DNA of 64,000 nucleotides. It comes from Theobroma cacao (Eukaryota; Streptophyta; Magnoliopsida; Malvales; Malvaceae). Of this stretch, positions 33,037 to 44,700 are shown one piece after another. The stretch is from NCBI RefSeq assembly GCF_000208745.1, contig NC_030853.1:31859610-31923609 (forward strand). The letters run 5' to 3'. Under the pieces are notes generated by a model, which did no database searches, was not told the origin of the DNA, and saw nothing but the letters and a program-made list of their open reading frames with translations. The position numbers were made by a program, and so were the translations under genes. Every line of letters starts with the position of its first letter. Position 1 is the first letter of the stretch.

Positions 33037-33137
33037 TTAACTAGACCAATTAACTTAAGTCCGTAATTTATCACATGCTTAACTTCAACACGCTTCACAT
33101 ATGTGGGTCTTCTTTACTCTTTATCTCTAACAGAAAA

Positions 33138-33680
33138 CTAGACATTCTTGGTAGTGGGCATGGGCTGCCCAGTCACAGTAAATATAGTAGCCAAATCATA
33201 TGGACAAAGGAAACCTTTTCAATGTAGTTTCCACCTATATTATCCTTGTACATATATCTAACAAAATTGTGGTAACAGTGTCCAATATTTTGTTGCATTT
33301 GGTGTCGTTCAATGACACGTTTTAATTAACCACATTTACTTCGGCTTGTCAACTTTAAATATTTTTATTGGCTTCTTTTCAAGGTGCTTTTGATTAAGAA
33401 AACAAAATATTGAACAAATTACATCAATGATTACTCTACTCTAATTTTATTAAAATTTTTCTGTTTTGATTACCCATGTTTTTAACTTTAACATTTTCTA
33501 ATCACTATTATTGATAAATAAATGGAGAACTCTTTTTCATTTGCCGTGCAAGCAATCTTTTCTTAGGTGGCAACTTAAATTGGTTAAAAACAAAATTGTG
33601 AATTTTCAAATATTAACTTGTTTTAAAGTATATGGCTTGGGCTGTTTTGAGAAGGATTCCCCCAAGGGTTGTCCTTATGC
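33138..33680. other. intergenic region
   Basis: No recognisable gene or transposon ends. The right end is the upstream flank of the small-protein gene at 33784. Confidence 0.5.
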
Positions 33681-33684
33681 GTTG

Positions 33685-33690
33685 TATATA
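33685..33690 (+). promoter_or_regulatory. TATA box of the first small-protein gene
   Basis: TATATA in GTTGTATATATTGCGG lies about 99 bases before the ATG at 33784, implying a short leader of about 70 bases. Confidence 0.5.
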
Positions 33691-33783
33691 TTGCGGCCAC
33701 AACGGAGAGCAAGGCATCCACAGCGCACAAACCACAGCTAGCTGCACTTGCTAGCAAGTTGCAGTATCCACAATACTTTTACC

Positions 33784-34005
33784 ATGGGAAGTAGCACAAG
33801 GCGCTGCAGAGGGAGAAAGCTATCATGTTGCTTTATCTTCCTCAACATCTTCAATTCCTGCAGGAGATCATCATATGACACAGCAGATGATGATGCTGTG
33901 AATGCAGCGGGTGACTATCAAGGCATTATTTATTGGGAAGTTGAACCTGGCATTAACAGGAGAGCTTCTGACTTCATCAAGAGATTTCACGAATCCCGTG
34001 TATGA
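33784..34005 (+). CDS. small conserved plant protein, paralogue of the protein at 36552
   Basis: ATG in ACCATGGG context gives 73 aa. The N-terminal half is Arg/Lys-rich, then hydrophobic and Cys-containing (LSCCFIFLNIF). The C-terminal half reads IIYWEVEPGINRRASDFIKRF. This matches WTAEPGIDRKASAFIDRF in the gene 2.5 kb downstream, the signature of a family of small plant proteins of unknown function. The stop comes just where the family normally continues with a tail. A donor at 33999/34000 (CGT|GTATGA) and an acceptor at 34190/34191 (CCGCAG|CAGGATCC) would instead splice to 34191-34253. That version adds QDPDKLKF and reaches 92 aa. Which form is made is unresolved. No function can be assigned. 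Confidence 0.65.
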   Translation: MGSSTRRCRGRKLSCCFIFLNIFNSCRRSSYDTADDDAVNAAGDYQGIIYWEVEPGINRRASDFIKRFHESRV

Positions 34006-34253
34006 ATATTGCTGTTTGCCGAATTCAACTTGATCATGTGCCATGCATTTACGGTATCTGGAGTAGGCCGTGTTTAATTTCCCATGCTCAAAAAATTCGC
34101 TTGAATAATTGTAGCATAACCTTTTCATGCTTGTGAGGCAACTGATCTCTACTCTATGTCTTTAATTTTTATTTCATTCTGGCTCCGCAGCAGGATCCGG
34201 ATAAACTTAAATTTGTAAGCCTCATGATGATACTTCAAACTGTCTTTTCCTAG

Positions 34254-36205
34254 TTCATATAGCAGAAGCCTTGTATCTACCTCAAACCAAGCAAGAGCAG
34301 AATGTTTTAATAATTAGGAGTGTAAATTAATTGTTTTTAAGCGCCAGAACTACAGCTCTGTTTTCATTAAATTTATTTTTTCTTTTCGGAAATGTAACAA
34401 GGTAGAAGTTAGTTTATGGAATGAATAAGTGCGGCATATGGACCCGACACAGAGATTTACTTTCAAGTAACAGGGTAGAAGTTTTGGTGTTTTAATATTT
34501 ATAAGGAGGAGGGTTTTTTTTGTTCGTTTAGAAAAAAAAAAAAGGAATTTTCCCTTCGTTTCAGCGCAAGCGAATCCCCTCACAAGTCACAAATTAACCT
34601 GATCAACAAATTCAATAGTAAGGTTGGATATAGTGGATTAAAATGGGCTGCCGAATCCTGTGAGCTTATTATCAGTTTGACAAGGTACAATAATGTGACA
34701 CACGTAATTGTAGAGAATCTGTGGAGGACAATCATTGGTGCCTACCTAAGTCAAGTGGAAGCTTACCAAATCGTCTGTCTATTACCATATATGCTCCTTC
34801 GTTATATAATTCACCAAATCCAACTAAAGCACTTTATTTGAGTACACTACCGCCTGTGATATTTTCCTCTTGTATTAGCCGTGGACCTAACACTGATGGG
34901 CTTTTCTTTGATTTTGGTTCTGGTGAAGAGAAAAAATAAAATAATATATTAAAGACGCGATCAACAAGAAATCGTATAATGCTACTGATTAAACTGATAA
35001 TAAAGGAAAAGAGAAGGATATTATTATGCTTTGTATTAAAGTATGTATAAGATGTTAGATGTGCATACCAAACTCTGGCTCCAGCCGATGCATTTTCAGG
35101 TGCCAAAAAGGTAGACAGCTTGAATGCACTGCTGGGATAAGGGACAAGAACTTTCTATGGAAACATCCTGGCCATTACAGCCAGTGCCATCCCAAAAGTG
35201 CAGTTCAAATTTTATTTTATCTTTTAAGAAAAAGGAAGAAAGCTATCTGCCGAACACCCAGAAGCTTGTTTTTTGGGATTTTGTTATTCCATCTTTTATG
35301 TTAAAAACTCTCCTCCTCTTCCTTTCCAAAAATATCCCCAAGTACAAAGTACCGGCTGAACTTTATTCCATATGTGCTGAACAGTAGAATAAACAAAAGT
35401 ATGGGTTACTAGCTGTAATCATATATGTTGGAGAAAATAAAAAATGGAAAAGAGATCTTTAAATCAAATGACAAATAAAACATGTCCTATGTTTAAACTT
35501 GTTTGCCAAATTCTCACTTGCAAGTTGTTGTAATACAATGATATTAAGGAGTTTGATACATAGCTAAGATAAGGGTGAACTGTGAAGTAAAGTGGTGTTA
35601 ATTTGAGAAAATCTTAAAAAATCAGGTTATTACCTTGCTATGTTTATAATTTGACACACGATATATACAAGACCCTTGCAAATTTTCTCTTGGGGCTCTT
35701 TACAGTTAAATTATCCAAGTTCGTGGATGTTTCCGAAATCTACTTTTGATATAATAATCAAACTCATAAAGTAGATACATATGTGTACTCTAATCAGTAT
35801 GGTAATACAAGGGATCCGAGTACTCCAAATTAAGTCCAAACAGGTTGCATAATTAGCCATGTCTCATGTGCTTCCTTCATGTTTCCTATGACCGAGTTAA
35901 ATATATAATTCTATGTGAACTACTTCCACCACATAATTAAGAAAAAAAAGAATAAATAGACAAGGAGTAAAGGAAAGGAAAGGAAAGAAAACTGAGCAGA
36001 GAAGTGGAGAAAGAAAGAAGTAATAAACTAGTGATGGAAGCAAGTTTGGTAGCCGTAGGGAATACTTTAGAGAAACAGTTAGGGGGAGCTTTTTGTGATT
36101 AAACTATGAATGAAAGGAGAGAAATAGCAGTAAGTAATAAAAGTTAGTAGAGGATACGATTCCAACCAGAGAAATTAGAAAAAGAAAGAGAAAGAGAACT
36201 GTTTG
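34254..36205. other. intergenic region with one coding-like stretch
   Basis: This stretch is mostly AT-rich and unremarkable. Positions 35050-35215 are less AT-rich and read in one plus-strand frame as SGAKKVDSLNALLG, stop, GTRTFYGNILAITASAIPK. That could be an exon relic, but I do not recognise the protein. Poly-purine runs occur at 35940-36010. Confidence 0.35.
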
Positions 36206-36210
36206 GGTCG

Positions 36211-36551
36211 ATATAAAAGCAGAGGACTATAACATATATGCTTTGTTCAAGATTTACAGCCATGATATGCATTCTTAATTAGCACGTCAAATCAGTGAAT
36301 CTCGACCATCCAACAACTTCGTGAGAGTCCCCATCCAATGCGTAAGGTAAGTGGTTCCTTTCTTCTTAATTAGTATAAATGCAAGAGAGATGTCTCATGC
36401 CATAGCATACCCCGCCTGCATAATTAAAGACCAGTAGTGAAGCTGCGTGAAAGACTTAAAAAGGTGAGTGCTCGATCCACCAGCCCACAGTCCACTTTGT
36501 TACCTTAACAAATAATAAGACAACCTAGCCAGTAGCCAGGAGAAGAGAGTG
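36211..36551 (+). promoter_or_regulatory. TATA box and spliced leader of the second small-protein gene
   Basis: ATATAAAAG at 36211-36219 is a good TATA box. A strong donor, AAG|GTAAGT, at 36346/36347 and an acceptor, TAGCCAG, ending at 36539 suggest a leader intron (36347-36539). This would leave a leader of roughly 110 bases before the ATG at 36552. Confidence 0.45.
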
Positions 36552-36800
36552 ATGGGTTCAGGTTACACCAAGCAGAGGAAACATTCTTCCTTCTCTATAT
36601 TCAGTATATTCACATCCTGTTGTTCAAATGGAGGGGACGACATGAGCGAGGAGGGTATCTACGTAAGAAGGATATGGCGTAGCGATGAAGATGGAAGACG
36701 TTGGACGGCAGAACCAGGTATCGACCGCAAAGCCTCAGCCTTCATTGACAGATTCAGAACTCGAGTTTCCGACCCCGAGTGTCAAACTCTTGCTGTTTAG
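36552..36800 (+). CDS. small conserved plant protein, paralogue of the protein at 33784
   Basis: Single coding exon of 82 aa beginning MGSGYTKQRK. A hydrophobic Phe/Ile/Ser-rich segment with Cys (FSIFSIFTSCC) is followed by an acidic linker and RRWTAEPGIDRKASAFIDRF. It ends RVSDPECQTLAV. The AEPGIDRKA..FI.RF block is conserved with the upstream paralogue and with small proteins of unknown function in other plants. The N-terminus is not a classical signal peptide because basic residues precede a short hydrophobic run, though membrane association is possible. Unlike its neighbour it keeps the full tail, so it is probably the functional family member here. Confidence 0.75.
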   Translation: MGSGYTKQRKHSSFSIFSIFTSCCSNGGDDMSEEGIYVRRIWRSDEDGRRWTAEPGIDRKASAFIDRFRTRVSDPECQTLAV

Positions 36801-39570
36801 TTGCTAGATCAATCCTGTAATTTATAATCTCATCTATTATTTTGTTATTCCTCTTCTTTTATCCTTTGTACGTTTGGTACTTCAACTTGGCTTAACATTC
36901 TTCATTTCAACTTTCAATGATGAGGGGAATTTTTTTTCAAAATATTAAAACTCCATATAAGTATCTATTTGTGTTTAGCAACTGGCATTGATCCGTTTTT
37001 ACATCTTTAGGTAAAAGCTTCATAGTTATTTTAAAAAAAACAAAACAAAAGCCCCATATTTAATTATGGAGCTGGTGAACATAACATTGCACGTAGGGTA
37101 AAAAATGAGATTGAAATCGCAAATACGTTAATCTTCAGCAATTACATGAAAAATTCTAGAGGACTAAAAATTTTACTACAACTTTTTCCATTTTTTTTTT
37201 TTAAAATGACCGTATGCTTACATGCACATATATAGCTTGAATAAATTTCTCGAGTGATAACTTTCCTTGCAAGTGGGTGCAATCCCCTCACCTCCTCCAT
37301 ATTTCGACAGACAATTTTTATTTATTTTTTCTTATCTTTCAACGTCAAAGAGCCTGAGATAATTTTCAGGAATAGTATTGTGGAAGATAAAACTGGGGGA
37401 GATGATTGCTAGACTGAGCAACCTATATATGGGCTCTGCAAAGACGATCACAATGAGGACACTAGGTTTCCAAACAAACCGTTGGGCGGTCGAGTTAGTA
37501 TTACTGGTAAGGAAGAATGAAAAGATAAGAGGGAGAGTAGGTTATCTGAAGCGCCTCTGGTGGTACCTTATGTATGGGAGGCCTGTTGCTAGCCGTGAAT
37601 GTAGTAGGTACACGCACAGAATCACAGAAACCACTTTGAGATTCTAACAAAGAAACATAGTATATATCAAGTACTGAAAACTCAGTTACATGGTAATTGA
37701 CCAGAAAAAAAAAACAACTTAAAAAGGCCGGTTGAACATGTATGTATGTTTATATATATATATATATATATACATAAACAAGAAAAAACTTCCCTTTGGA
37801 CCGATAAAGAAACCGACCATCAAATTGATGTCTTCATTTTCTGCTTATTATAGTAACTCTTTGGTGGTTGAAAGTAACAAAGGAATCTTTGATATCGAGT
37901 CGAGGATTCCATAGTTAATTTTATTGAAACATGTGAAACCACTGGCACTCAGGCATATCACCAATCATATTTATTTGTTTATATAACAAATTACAATGAT
38001 TTATGAGTGATCTGCTGTGAGTTTTGCATATGTTGCGTGGGAACAAGAAATAACAGAAGCAAGCAGGCAGGATAGAAAGGGGATGCACTGCTGCGTTTCA
38101 GAGAGATGCTGAAGACAAAAGATTACATCAAGTGTTAATTATGTCTTATTGTATTATATAACCATTGCCTCCGACGTAACTGGATAAGCTTTGCCTTGCT
38201 TTAAGATGAACCCTAATTATGTACTTTTAAATAACTATATATCACATACCATAGTGTTTATTATCACCGCATCAAAGTAAGGGAATTAACCTTAATTAAT
38301 AATGCAGATTCGTTTCACATGATTGTTAATAGCATTGTGAACTAATGTACTATCATTAAATATGTATGGAATTATGTATGGGTAATTAAAGAACCCGCAT
38401 CTGTGACGTTAAACGAGCTCAGAAAACATGCTAATGTTATATATATTAAAATAGATGTCGTAATTTATATATTATAAAAAAATTTCAACAATGATTGATT
38501 TAATTTTGTATAAATATATTATTTTTAATTAATTCTTGACACGAATATATATATATATATATATTCATTTTCTCATTAAATTCTATTAAATGTACCAAAA
38601 ACTGTACATCAGTTTAAATTTTTTGTTTAATGATAGCTAAATCTTATTGCCCTTAAGGAATTAATTTTTATTGGCCAACAAGGAAAAAAAAGTATGAACC
38701 TTTGAGTTAAATAACATTTTGGATTGGATAGTAAATTAATATTGTTGAAGTTTGGGCCCACATTGATATGGGTGTCTTACTGAGTCTTACCATTCCCACT
38801 GAAACATGTGGACATCACATGCCCATTGCCTGCCCCTCCCCCCATGGAAATGGACGACCAGCAGTGCTTGTGACTCATATTCAATGCCTCTTCTTGGCAA
38901 TATGTATGCATTGGATGAGCAGGACTACAGGGACAATGAATGCATATTGACATGCAGAAAATTGTCAGTTTTCATCCCAAAAACTGGATCTAGGGAAATA
39001 ATTCCACTTTGCAAAGGATGAAGACGATCATGATTTATTTTTTATCTCAAAAAAGAGGAGTACTAAAGTCATGGTCACAGTAGCGGCTAGCATTGAAGAA
39101 ATTGATGACCGGGGCATTTGCGAAAAGGCATATTGTTATTTCCTGTTAGTCAATATTGAAATGCGAGTCACGCCATAACAGCTTTGTATATTTTTTTTTG
39201 CTGGATAACCAATGGGAGCGCAACCTGGATGAGTGAGAGGATCATTCTCCTTAACGGGGACGTGAAGCAGCCTCTCCGCGTACCCGTTTCAATAAGAACA
39301 ATGGCATACCCTATCTTATTGTCACATCAAACGAGCATAGAGGGCAGGTAATTAAGGGAAGGGAGGCCTACCAAGGGGGGTGGGGGGGGTGGGGTGGCGG
39401 TCACTTTTAGACGTGACATTCAAAAAAATAAAGGCATTCACGTGTAGAGTTGTGTTTGGGAGCGTGCACCATGTGCTTAGGTGCGGTCGGCGGAGATGGA
39501 AGAACCTTTGAGATAAGGAAAAAACATAAAAAAATGAGTGATGTTCCTCTTAGCTCATCTCACGGATCTT
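36801..39570. other. intergenic region
   Basis: TA microsatellites lie at about 37750-37772 and 38544-38566. An ATG at 37402 opens an 81-codon basic frame (to 37647, containing KRLWWYLMYGRPVAS) with no recognised relatives; I do not call it a gene. A guanine-rich tract occurs at 39374-39400. No transposon termini were recognised. Confidence 0.45.
39374..39400 (+). other. guanine-rich tract with G-quadruplex potential
   Basis: Runs of six, eight, four and two G separated by single T, preceded by GGGAAGGGAGG at about 39356. It lies about 230 bases upstream of the TATA box of the gene at 39730. Quadruplex formation is inferred from the pattern only. Confidence 0.5.
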
Positions 39571-39577
39571 GCCCCTA

Positions 39578-39609
39578 TCTCTCTCTCTCTCTCTCGCCTT
39601 CCTATATAA
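39578..39609 (+). promoter_or_regulatory. CT-repeat and TATA core promoter
   Basis: A CT dinucleotide run (about 39578-39596) is followed by CCTATATAA (TATATAA at 39603-39609), about 120 bases upstream of the ATG at 39730. Confidence 0.55.
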
Positions 39610-39729
39610 TGGCCTTTGACCAAATTAAAAAGGCCAATAGTGAGAGTGAAATCCAGTCATATTGCCGAGAGGAGCAGAAAGCAAAACAAAAAGCACAATC
39701 CCATTCGTAAAACTAGCACGCAGGAATCT

Positions 39730-40086
39730 ATGGCTTCTTGGAAGAAAACCATCACATCCCAGTTCAAAAAAGCCTGCACTTTCTTCAATCAGCAACCACG
39801 GGATAAGAAGTCACAAAGAGGTATGTCTGTGTTATGTATATAATTAATTGGCTATGGTTCCAGTTGTCCACCCCATCCATTCCCATGTATTTGCATCAGC
39901 ATCAGTCACAAGCTTACATATATATATATATATATATATACAGGTACTTATTTTGTGGGTGCAGGGCATGAAAACCGTGTTATGGATCTACATGGGGAGG
40001 TGCAGGCATGTGCTTATGAGGATGTCCAAGTCATGTGGTCGATTCTCGACAAGTCCAAGTCCACAGCCTGCCACATCAATTCCTGA
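39730..40086 (+). CDS. small conserved plant protein of unknown function (70 aa)
   Basis: Two exons, 39730-39820 and 39965-40086, joined at a GT-AG intron with a split Gly codon. The protein starts MASWKKTITSQFKKACTFF, a basic amphipathic-looking N-terminus. It ends with a conserved block HGEVQACAYEDVQVMWSIL followed by DKSKSTACHINS. The same two-part design occurs in small proteins from many land plants, for which I know no function. A TATA box and CT repeat lie upstream, and the intron holds a TA microsatellite (about 39916-39940). An alternative acceptor at 39943 would put extra codons and shift the frame, so 39964/39965 is preferred. Confidence 0.8.
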
Positions 40087-41397
40087 ATTTTTTTTGTTCA
40101 ATTAGTTTCGCATCATCCATGATATGGCCCGCTTCCCGCCGATGGTGTTTTGCATGTATTGACATTTGTAGATATGATGTGCATGGCGGGATTGATCATC
40201 TCATCGTGTTCAAGTGATGGACGAGACTAGTAGAGATCGCGTCGGCGGCCGATCGTAGGATGCTTTTGAGTTGAATAGGAATTATGTTGGAATTAGAAAT
40301 TATGAGTCGAAGAATTAAGATGTTATTTTATAGGGAATCCCCGTGATTAAATGAAATCAATGGAGAGATTTTTAATGGTCTTTTGTATATTTATTTGAAA
40401 TTGTTTTTATATTAGAAAATATGTTTACTGTTAAATGATGGTGAATTGGATTTGAACAAGGTTGAATGCCTCTAAATGATGATAAGCTAATCTCGTCTAT
40501 TTATACAGATGAAATGATATTCAGCATGAGGATATCATAGTATGTTGCCAAATCAAAAAATTATGACATAGTGTAATCATTTGTGCATGCTCGCAAATGA
40601 AAAGATTTTGATGGACGAAGCATTAGTGCATCCATAACATAAACTTTTCTTTACTATTGTCAATGAGATAAATGCATCTGTGTCAGATTGATCGTACGTC
40701 TCTTTCTGAGATACATTTATGAAAAACAGCGGAAAGATAGGCATTTATGTCTAGGGTGAGGTTAGTTTTTAGGAAAAGAAAAACTACGTCGTTTTGGCAA
40801 AGAAGCTAAAAAAGAAGAAGGGAAGTCTAGCAAATGGAAGTAAAAAATGGAGAGAAGAAGAAAATAAGAGAGAGACCCATTAAAAAATGGAAAGAAGAAG
40901 AAGAGAGGGGAAAGGGGCAGCCCATTAAGGATAAAGGGATCGTGGGCTCCTGCCTATGCAACTTTGGTTTCTTCTTTTATTTTTAAGCCCACTTATGTTA
41001 AATAATTTTTTTAATAAACATTACTTAATTGAGAATTATTCCTAAGCAAACCAAAAACTAGTCGAAACCCAGCTTGTTTTATGTATTAAAATACTTAAAT
41101 TGAATGCATTTAAACAATGAGCTCGTAGACTTTTGAAGTGGAACAGCTGCTGTCAAAAGTCATCTTGTTCATCTCACCAATATGAGATGATTAACAAGTC
41201 GACAAAAACATTGGGGTTGAGGACTTGCTTTTTATTTTTTATGAATGAAACTAAATAACCCAAAACTTCTAACTTCGTCACTTAATTAAACTTATGCAAA
41301 ATCAAAATTCATTAATAACCATACAAGAACAAAAAGAAGTTTAACTACAGAACATAATAGTTATGAAAGAGAATGTAAGTCTAGAACATATATCAAC
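40087..41397. other. intergenic region
   Basis: No supported coding sequence. A GA-rich tract lies at about 40790-40920. The right-hand end is the flank of the gene fragment at 41398. Confidence 0.45.
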
Positions 41398-41480
41398 CTG
41401 GAGTGCCATAACACCAGTTGCAAACTAGATCATTGGATGAGCTAAGACAGGTAGAGCATCAACGACCTTGAACACATAAT
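41398..41480 (-). pseudogene. isolated exon resembling mitochondrial citrate synthase
   Basis: On the minus strand an acceptor (TTGGTTGCAG before 41480) and a donor (CTCCAG|GTTGAT at 41398) bound an 83-bp exon. It reads DYVFKVVDALPVLAHPMI, stop, FATGVMALQ. This matches the segment of plant mitochondrial citrate synthase around the conserved AHPM..F..GVMALQ motif. The CAG codon expected for Gln is TAG (41425-41427), so it cannot encode the enzyme. No neighbouring citrate synthase exons are visible in the flanking kilobase. It is therefore a genomic fragment with intron edges rather than a processed copy. I am fairly but not fully sure of the family. Confidence 0.65.
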
Positions 41481-41787
41481 CTGCAACCAAATAGAGAAAT
41501 CCAAGAGAATTTAGAATTCATCTGCTTTATTAGAAATAGGTAACCACAGGTTTCAAGAATAATGCAGAAGTTTCATCTTGATGATTTTACACACACAAGC
41601 ATACGTGTCACATAAGTAAAATAGTAATGAGTGGCTGATCGTCTCCACAAGGAATCGTATCTAAATTTTTTCTAATTACTAAAATTCAACACTCTAATTT
41701 TATCCAAGTAATCTAATTTGAAAATTACTTAAAACTGAAATTAGGGTAACAAAGCTAGAATAATGAATAAATGCTAAGAGTTGCTAA
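41481..41787. other. flank of the gene fragment up to the solo LTR
   Basis: The stretch just right of 41480 looks like intron sequence of the minus-strand fragment. No further exon was recognised. Confidence 0.4.
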
Positions 41788-44700
41788 TGTTGGTCCCAAT
41801 TAAATGTGCTAGAAGGGGGTGAATAACACTTTTTGGCTCTTGGCAAGATGAAGAACTAATTTGAAAAGCAATGAAAATAAAACAAAGTAGACAATGCGTA
41901 GGAATTTAGAGTGGTTCGGTCCAAGACCTACATCCACTACCTTGATTATTCAACCAAGGATTTTCCAAACTAATCCACTATGAACGGTGAAATTTACAAG
42001 CTTTCACCAAACTTTACAATGGCTTTTATCAAGCTTAGCCAAAACCTTTCACAATAGTTTTTATCGAGATCAACTAAAACCCAACACCTAACTTTTCAAG
42101 GCTAAGTTAGAACCTATACTCAATCAAGCAATCCTAGCTTGAATCAATCCCATAGAGTGACTCGCTCACTCTAAGAATACAAGGAGAGAAGTGATAAGAG
42201 TGTATCTATGATCACAAGGTTGATCTAATTGGTACAAAGTGAAGTGCAGATCACAATTATAAAGATAGGAGTTGAGTGCAGTAAATGAGCAGCAAGTATT
42301 TTTTAGTTTTTCAGCTCTTTTTGTGTTTTTGGAAACCTTTAATGCATTTTTAGCCGTTTGAACCCTTTTTTATACTTAGAAAATTAGCTCTGAAGTGTGT
42401 TAGACAGTTTCTAACTGTTGGAAACAGTTTTATTGCAGTTCTAGCCATTAATTTGTCATCTAATGCAAGATTAAAATTTTCTGGCAGAATACTTTTAGTA
42501 GACTAACCGACATCTTAGTAGACTAAGTCATCTCTGTCTTCTGTTTTCAGTTTTTTGGCAGTGTGCATTTAGTCGACTAACTTATTTCTTGATCGACTAA
42601 GTTGATTCTGTTTTAAAGTCCAGATTTGAAATGCCCCATACTTTGATATGGTGATAAATAAAGTTGGTCGAATGCAAATTGAGACATAATAAGGAAATTT
42701 GGGAACCAAAGAGACAAGATAAAATTTTTAGAATAAAATAATATTTTATTAATAAAATAATATTAAAATATTAATATTTAGCCGGATGTCGAAATCAGTC
42801 ATGAATAAAGATCATATGGTTGATCCAAGTGGGGGAGAAGATGTCAAGCCTGACTCTGTAAAATACTTGTCATGACATGCATGTGATTGACTGAATGTTT
42901 ACATACTAGAAGAGCTCAAAAAAATTGACAAAAGTCGGTACTATACCTAGAGGTATAATAAAGTTGATTTAAGCCTCGAACTAAATCAAATAGAAAATTT
43001 AAGAGGAAATTAAGAATTTTAAAGTTCCAGAATGGTTTAATATGGTGATTTGGAGTTCAAAGATAAATTTGGAGTCAAACCGAAAATTTCACTATTTAGG
43101 GGCAAAATGGTAATTTTGCCACTACAGGACAAAATGGGAAATTTTTTTCAAACATTTTGATCATATTTGACTTATTGAAGTGTGATTTGAGGTTAAGAAG
43201 TGAAAAATTGTAATTTCGGTATTTTTCGGGGTATAGGGGTAAAATGGTAATTTTACCACCCCATGGGCAAAACAGTAATTTTTCACCACCAGAACACTTG
43301 TCCAGCATATGAATTTTATCCAATTTTATCATGGATAATTGAAAAAATTTATATGGTGGAGAGAGAAAGCTTAATAATTAAGAAATAAAAATAGACCAAT
43401 GAAATGGTGACACATGACATATTTATAACCATTAATATTTAGCTTTAAAATTAATACAAAATCATCCCATTTCTCATTGATATGGCCGGCCAAAGAAGAA
43501 CAAAGGAGGAAAGGAAAAAAACAAGAACCCTAGGTGGGAAAATTGAAGAAAAAATGTGGGATTTCAAGGGATTAAGCTAATAATGGTAAAATTTTTTGAT
43601 TTTGACTTGTGATTTACACTACCCATGCTTTCTTTTTCATTTTTCATAGTTGGATTTCATGTTTTCATGGTGAATTCATGGCTGGTTGGAATGGGTATGG
43701 AGAGAGAATGAAGTTGGATTGATTTGATTCTAAGTTATGTTAGTGTTTTTAGTTAGTTTATCATGTCTAGAAACAAACCAACAAGAAAAATTCATTTTCT
43801 CCCATTACCCATCATTGGTAGAATTTTCTAGGGAGGATATTGTGGCTGAAATTGATGATATTTCATGATATTTTGGTGATATTTAATGATTGGTGAGGCT
43901 AAAAATTTAATGGGAAATTTTGGCATGAAAATCTGAATTTTTACCTAATGTATAGACATATGCGATTTATGGTTCGGACTTATAAATTGAATCATATTCA
44001 CAGTCATTGAGGTATTTTAAGTATAATTGGAGTGTAGAAAGTGAAAGAAATCGATTTGGAGTTAAATTGGAGGTTTTAGCCAATTACACTGAGAATAGTG
44101 CGAATTAGGTTGAATACCATATTTAAACAGCTATTCGGATATTTTGCATCACATTTCGTGCATTCATATAGATTTATAGAGCCTGAAATAGTTTATGATA
44201 AATTGACATAATATATTGAAATTCATGTCACGTATGATGTATAGGTGGTGAGCCCTTTAACAAGGGTAAAGAGATTGTGCCCGAAGATCGAGAATAGGAG
44301 TATATCGAACTCCTAGTACAGTGAGTAACCTTACTATCGTCTTAATTATCTAGAGTGGTTTTTATTCGATTTTGTGGATTTTATTAAAAATGAGTTTAAA
44401 TGGTAAATCGTTTTGTTTTACAAACAAAACGTGTTTAAATAACATGATTTCATAAATTGTCTTGAAATTGAATAATGACTTTGAAAATAGAGTAACTGGA
44501 GACCACTTGAGGTGTAGTAAATTCATGGTTTGAATTGACTGGCTTATGACAATATTTGCATGAATGGCTGAATTGGTATTTGTGTTGAAATATATGAATG
44601 ATGTATTTAGCCTTAAAAGGCTGTGAATTACAATAATTGTCATATCATGTTATTGAATTTTATTGATTGGTGGGATAATGATGAGCTTACTGCAGTGGGC

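Larger units (their letters stand above)
25896..33132 (-). mobile_element. deleted copia retrotransposon (gag remnant, no pol) with nested insertions
   Basis: The two LTR copies are 25896-26109 (3' LTR, minus orientation) and about 32504-33132 (5' LTR). The LTR begins TGTTAGAGATAAA on the minus strand. The outer flanks GAAAA (25891-25895) and GAAAA (33133-33137) form the target duplication. Between the LTRs only a copia gag remnant is recognisable, so pol has been lost. The 5' LTR holds a 0.4-kb MITE and the gag holds a 3.1-kb solo LTR. The LTR ends are not perfectly TG...CA at the inner edge, so boundaries may be off by a few bases. Confidence 0.65.

Noticed and set aside
37402..37647. 81-codon basic open frame
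   Set aside because: No recognised relatives, no clear promoter or splice context, and of a length expected by chance.
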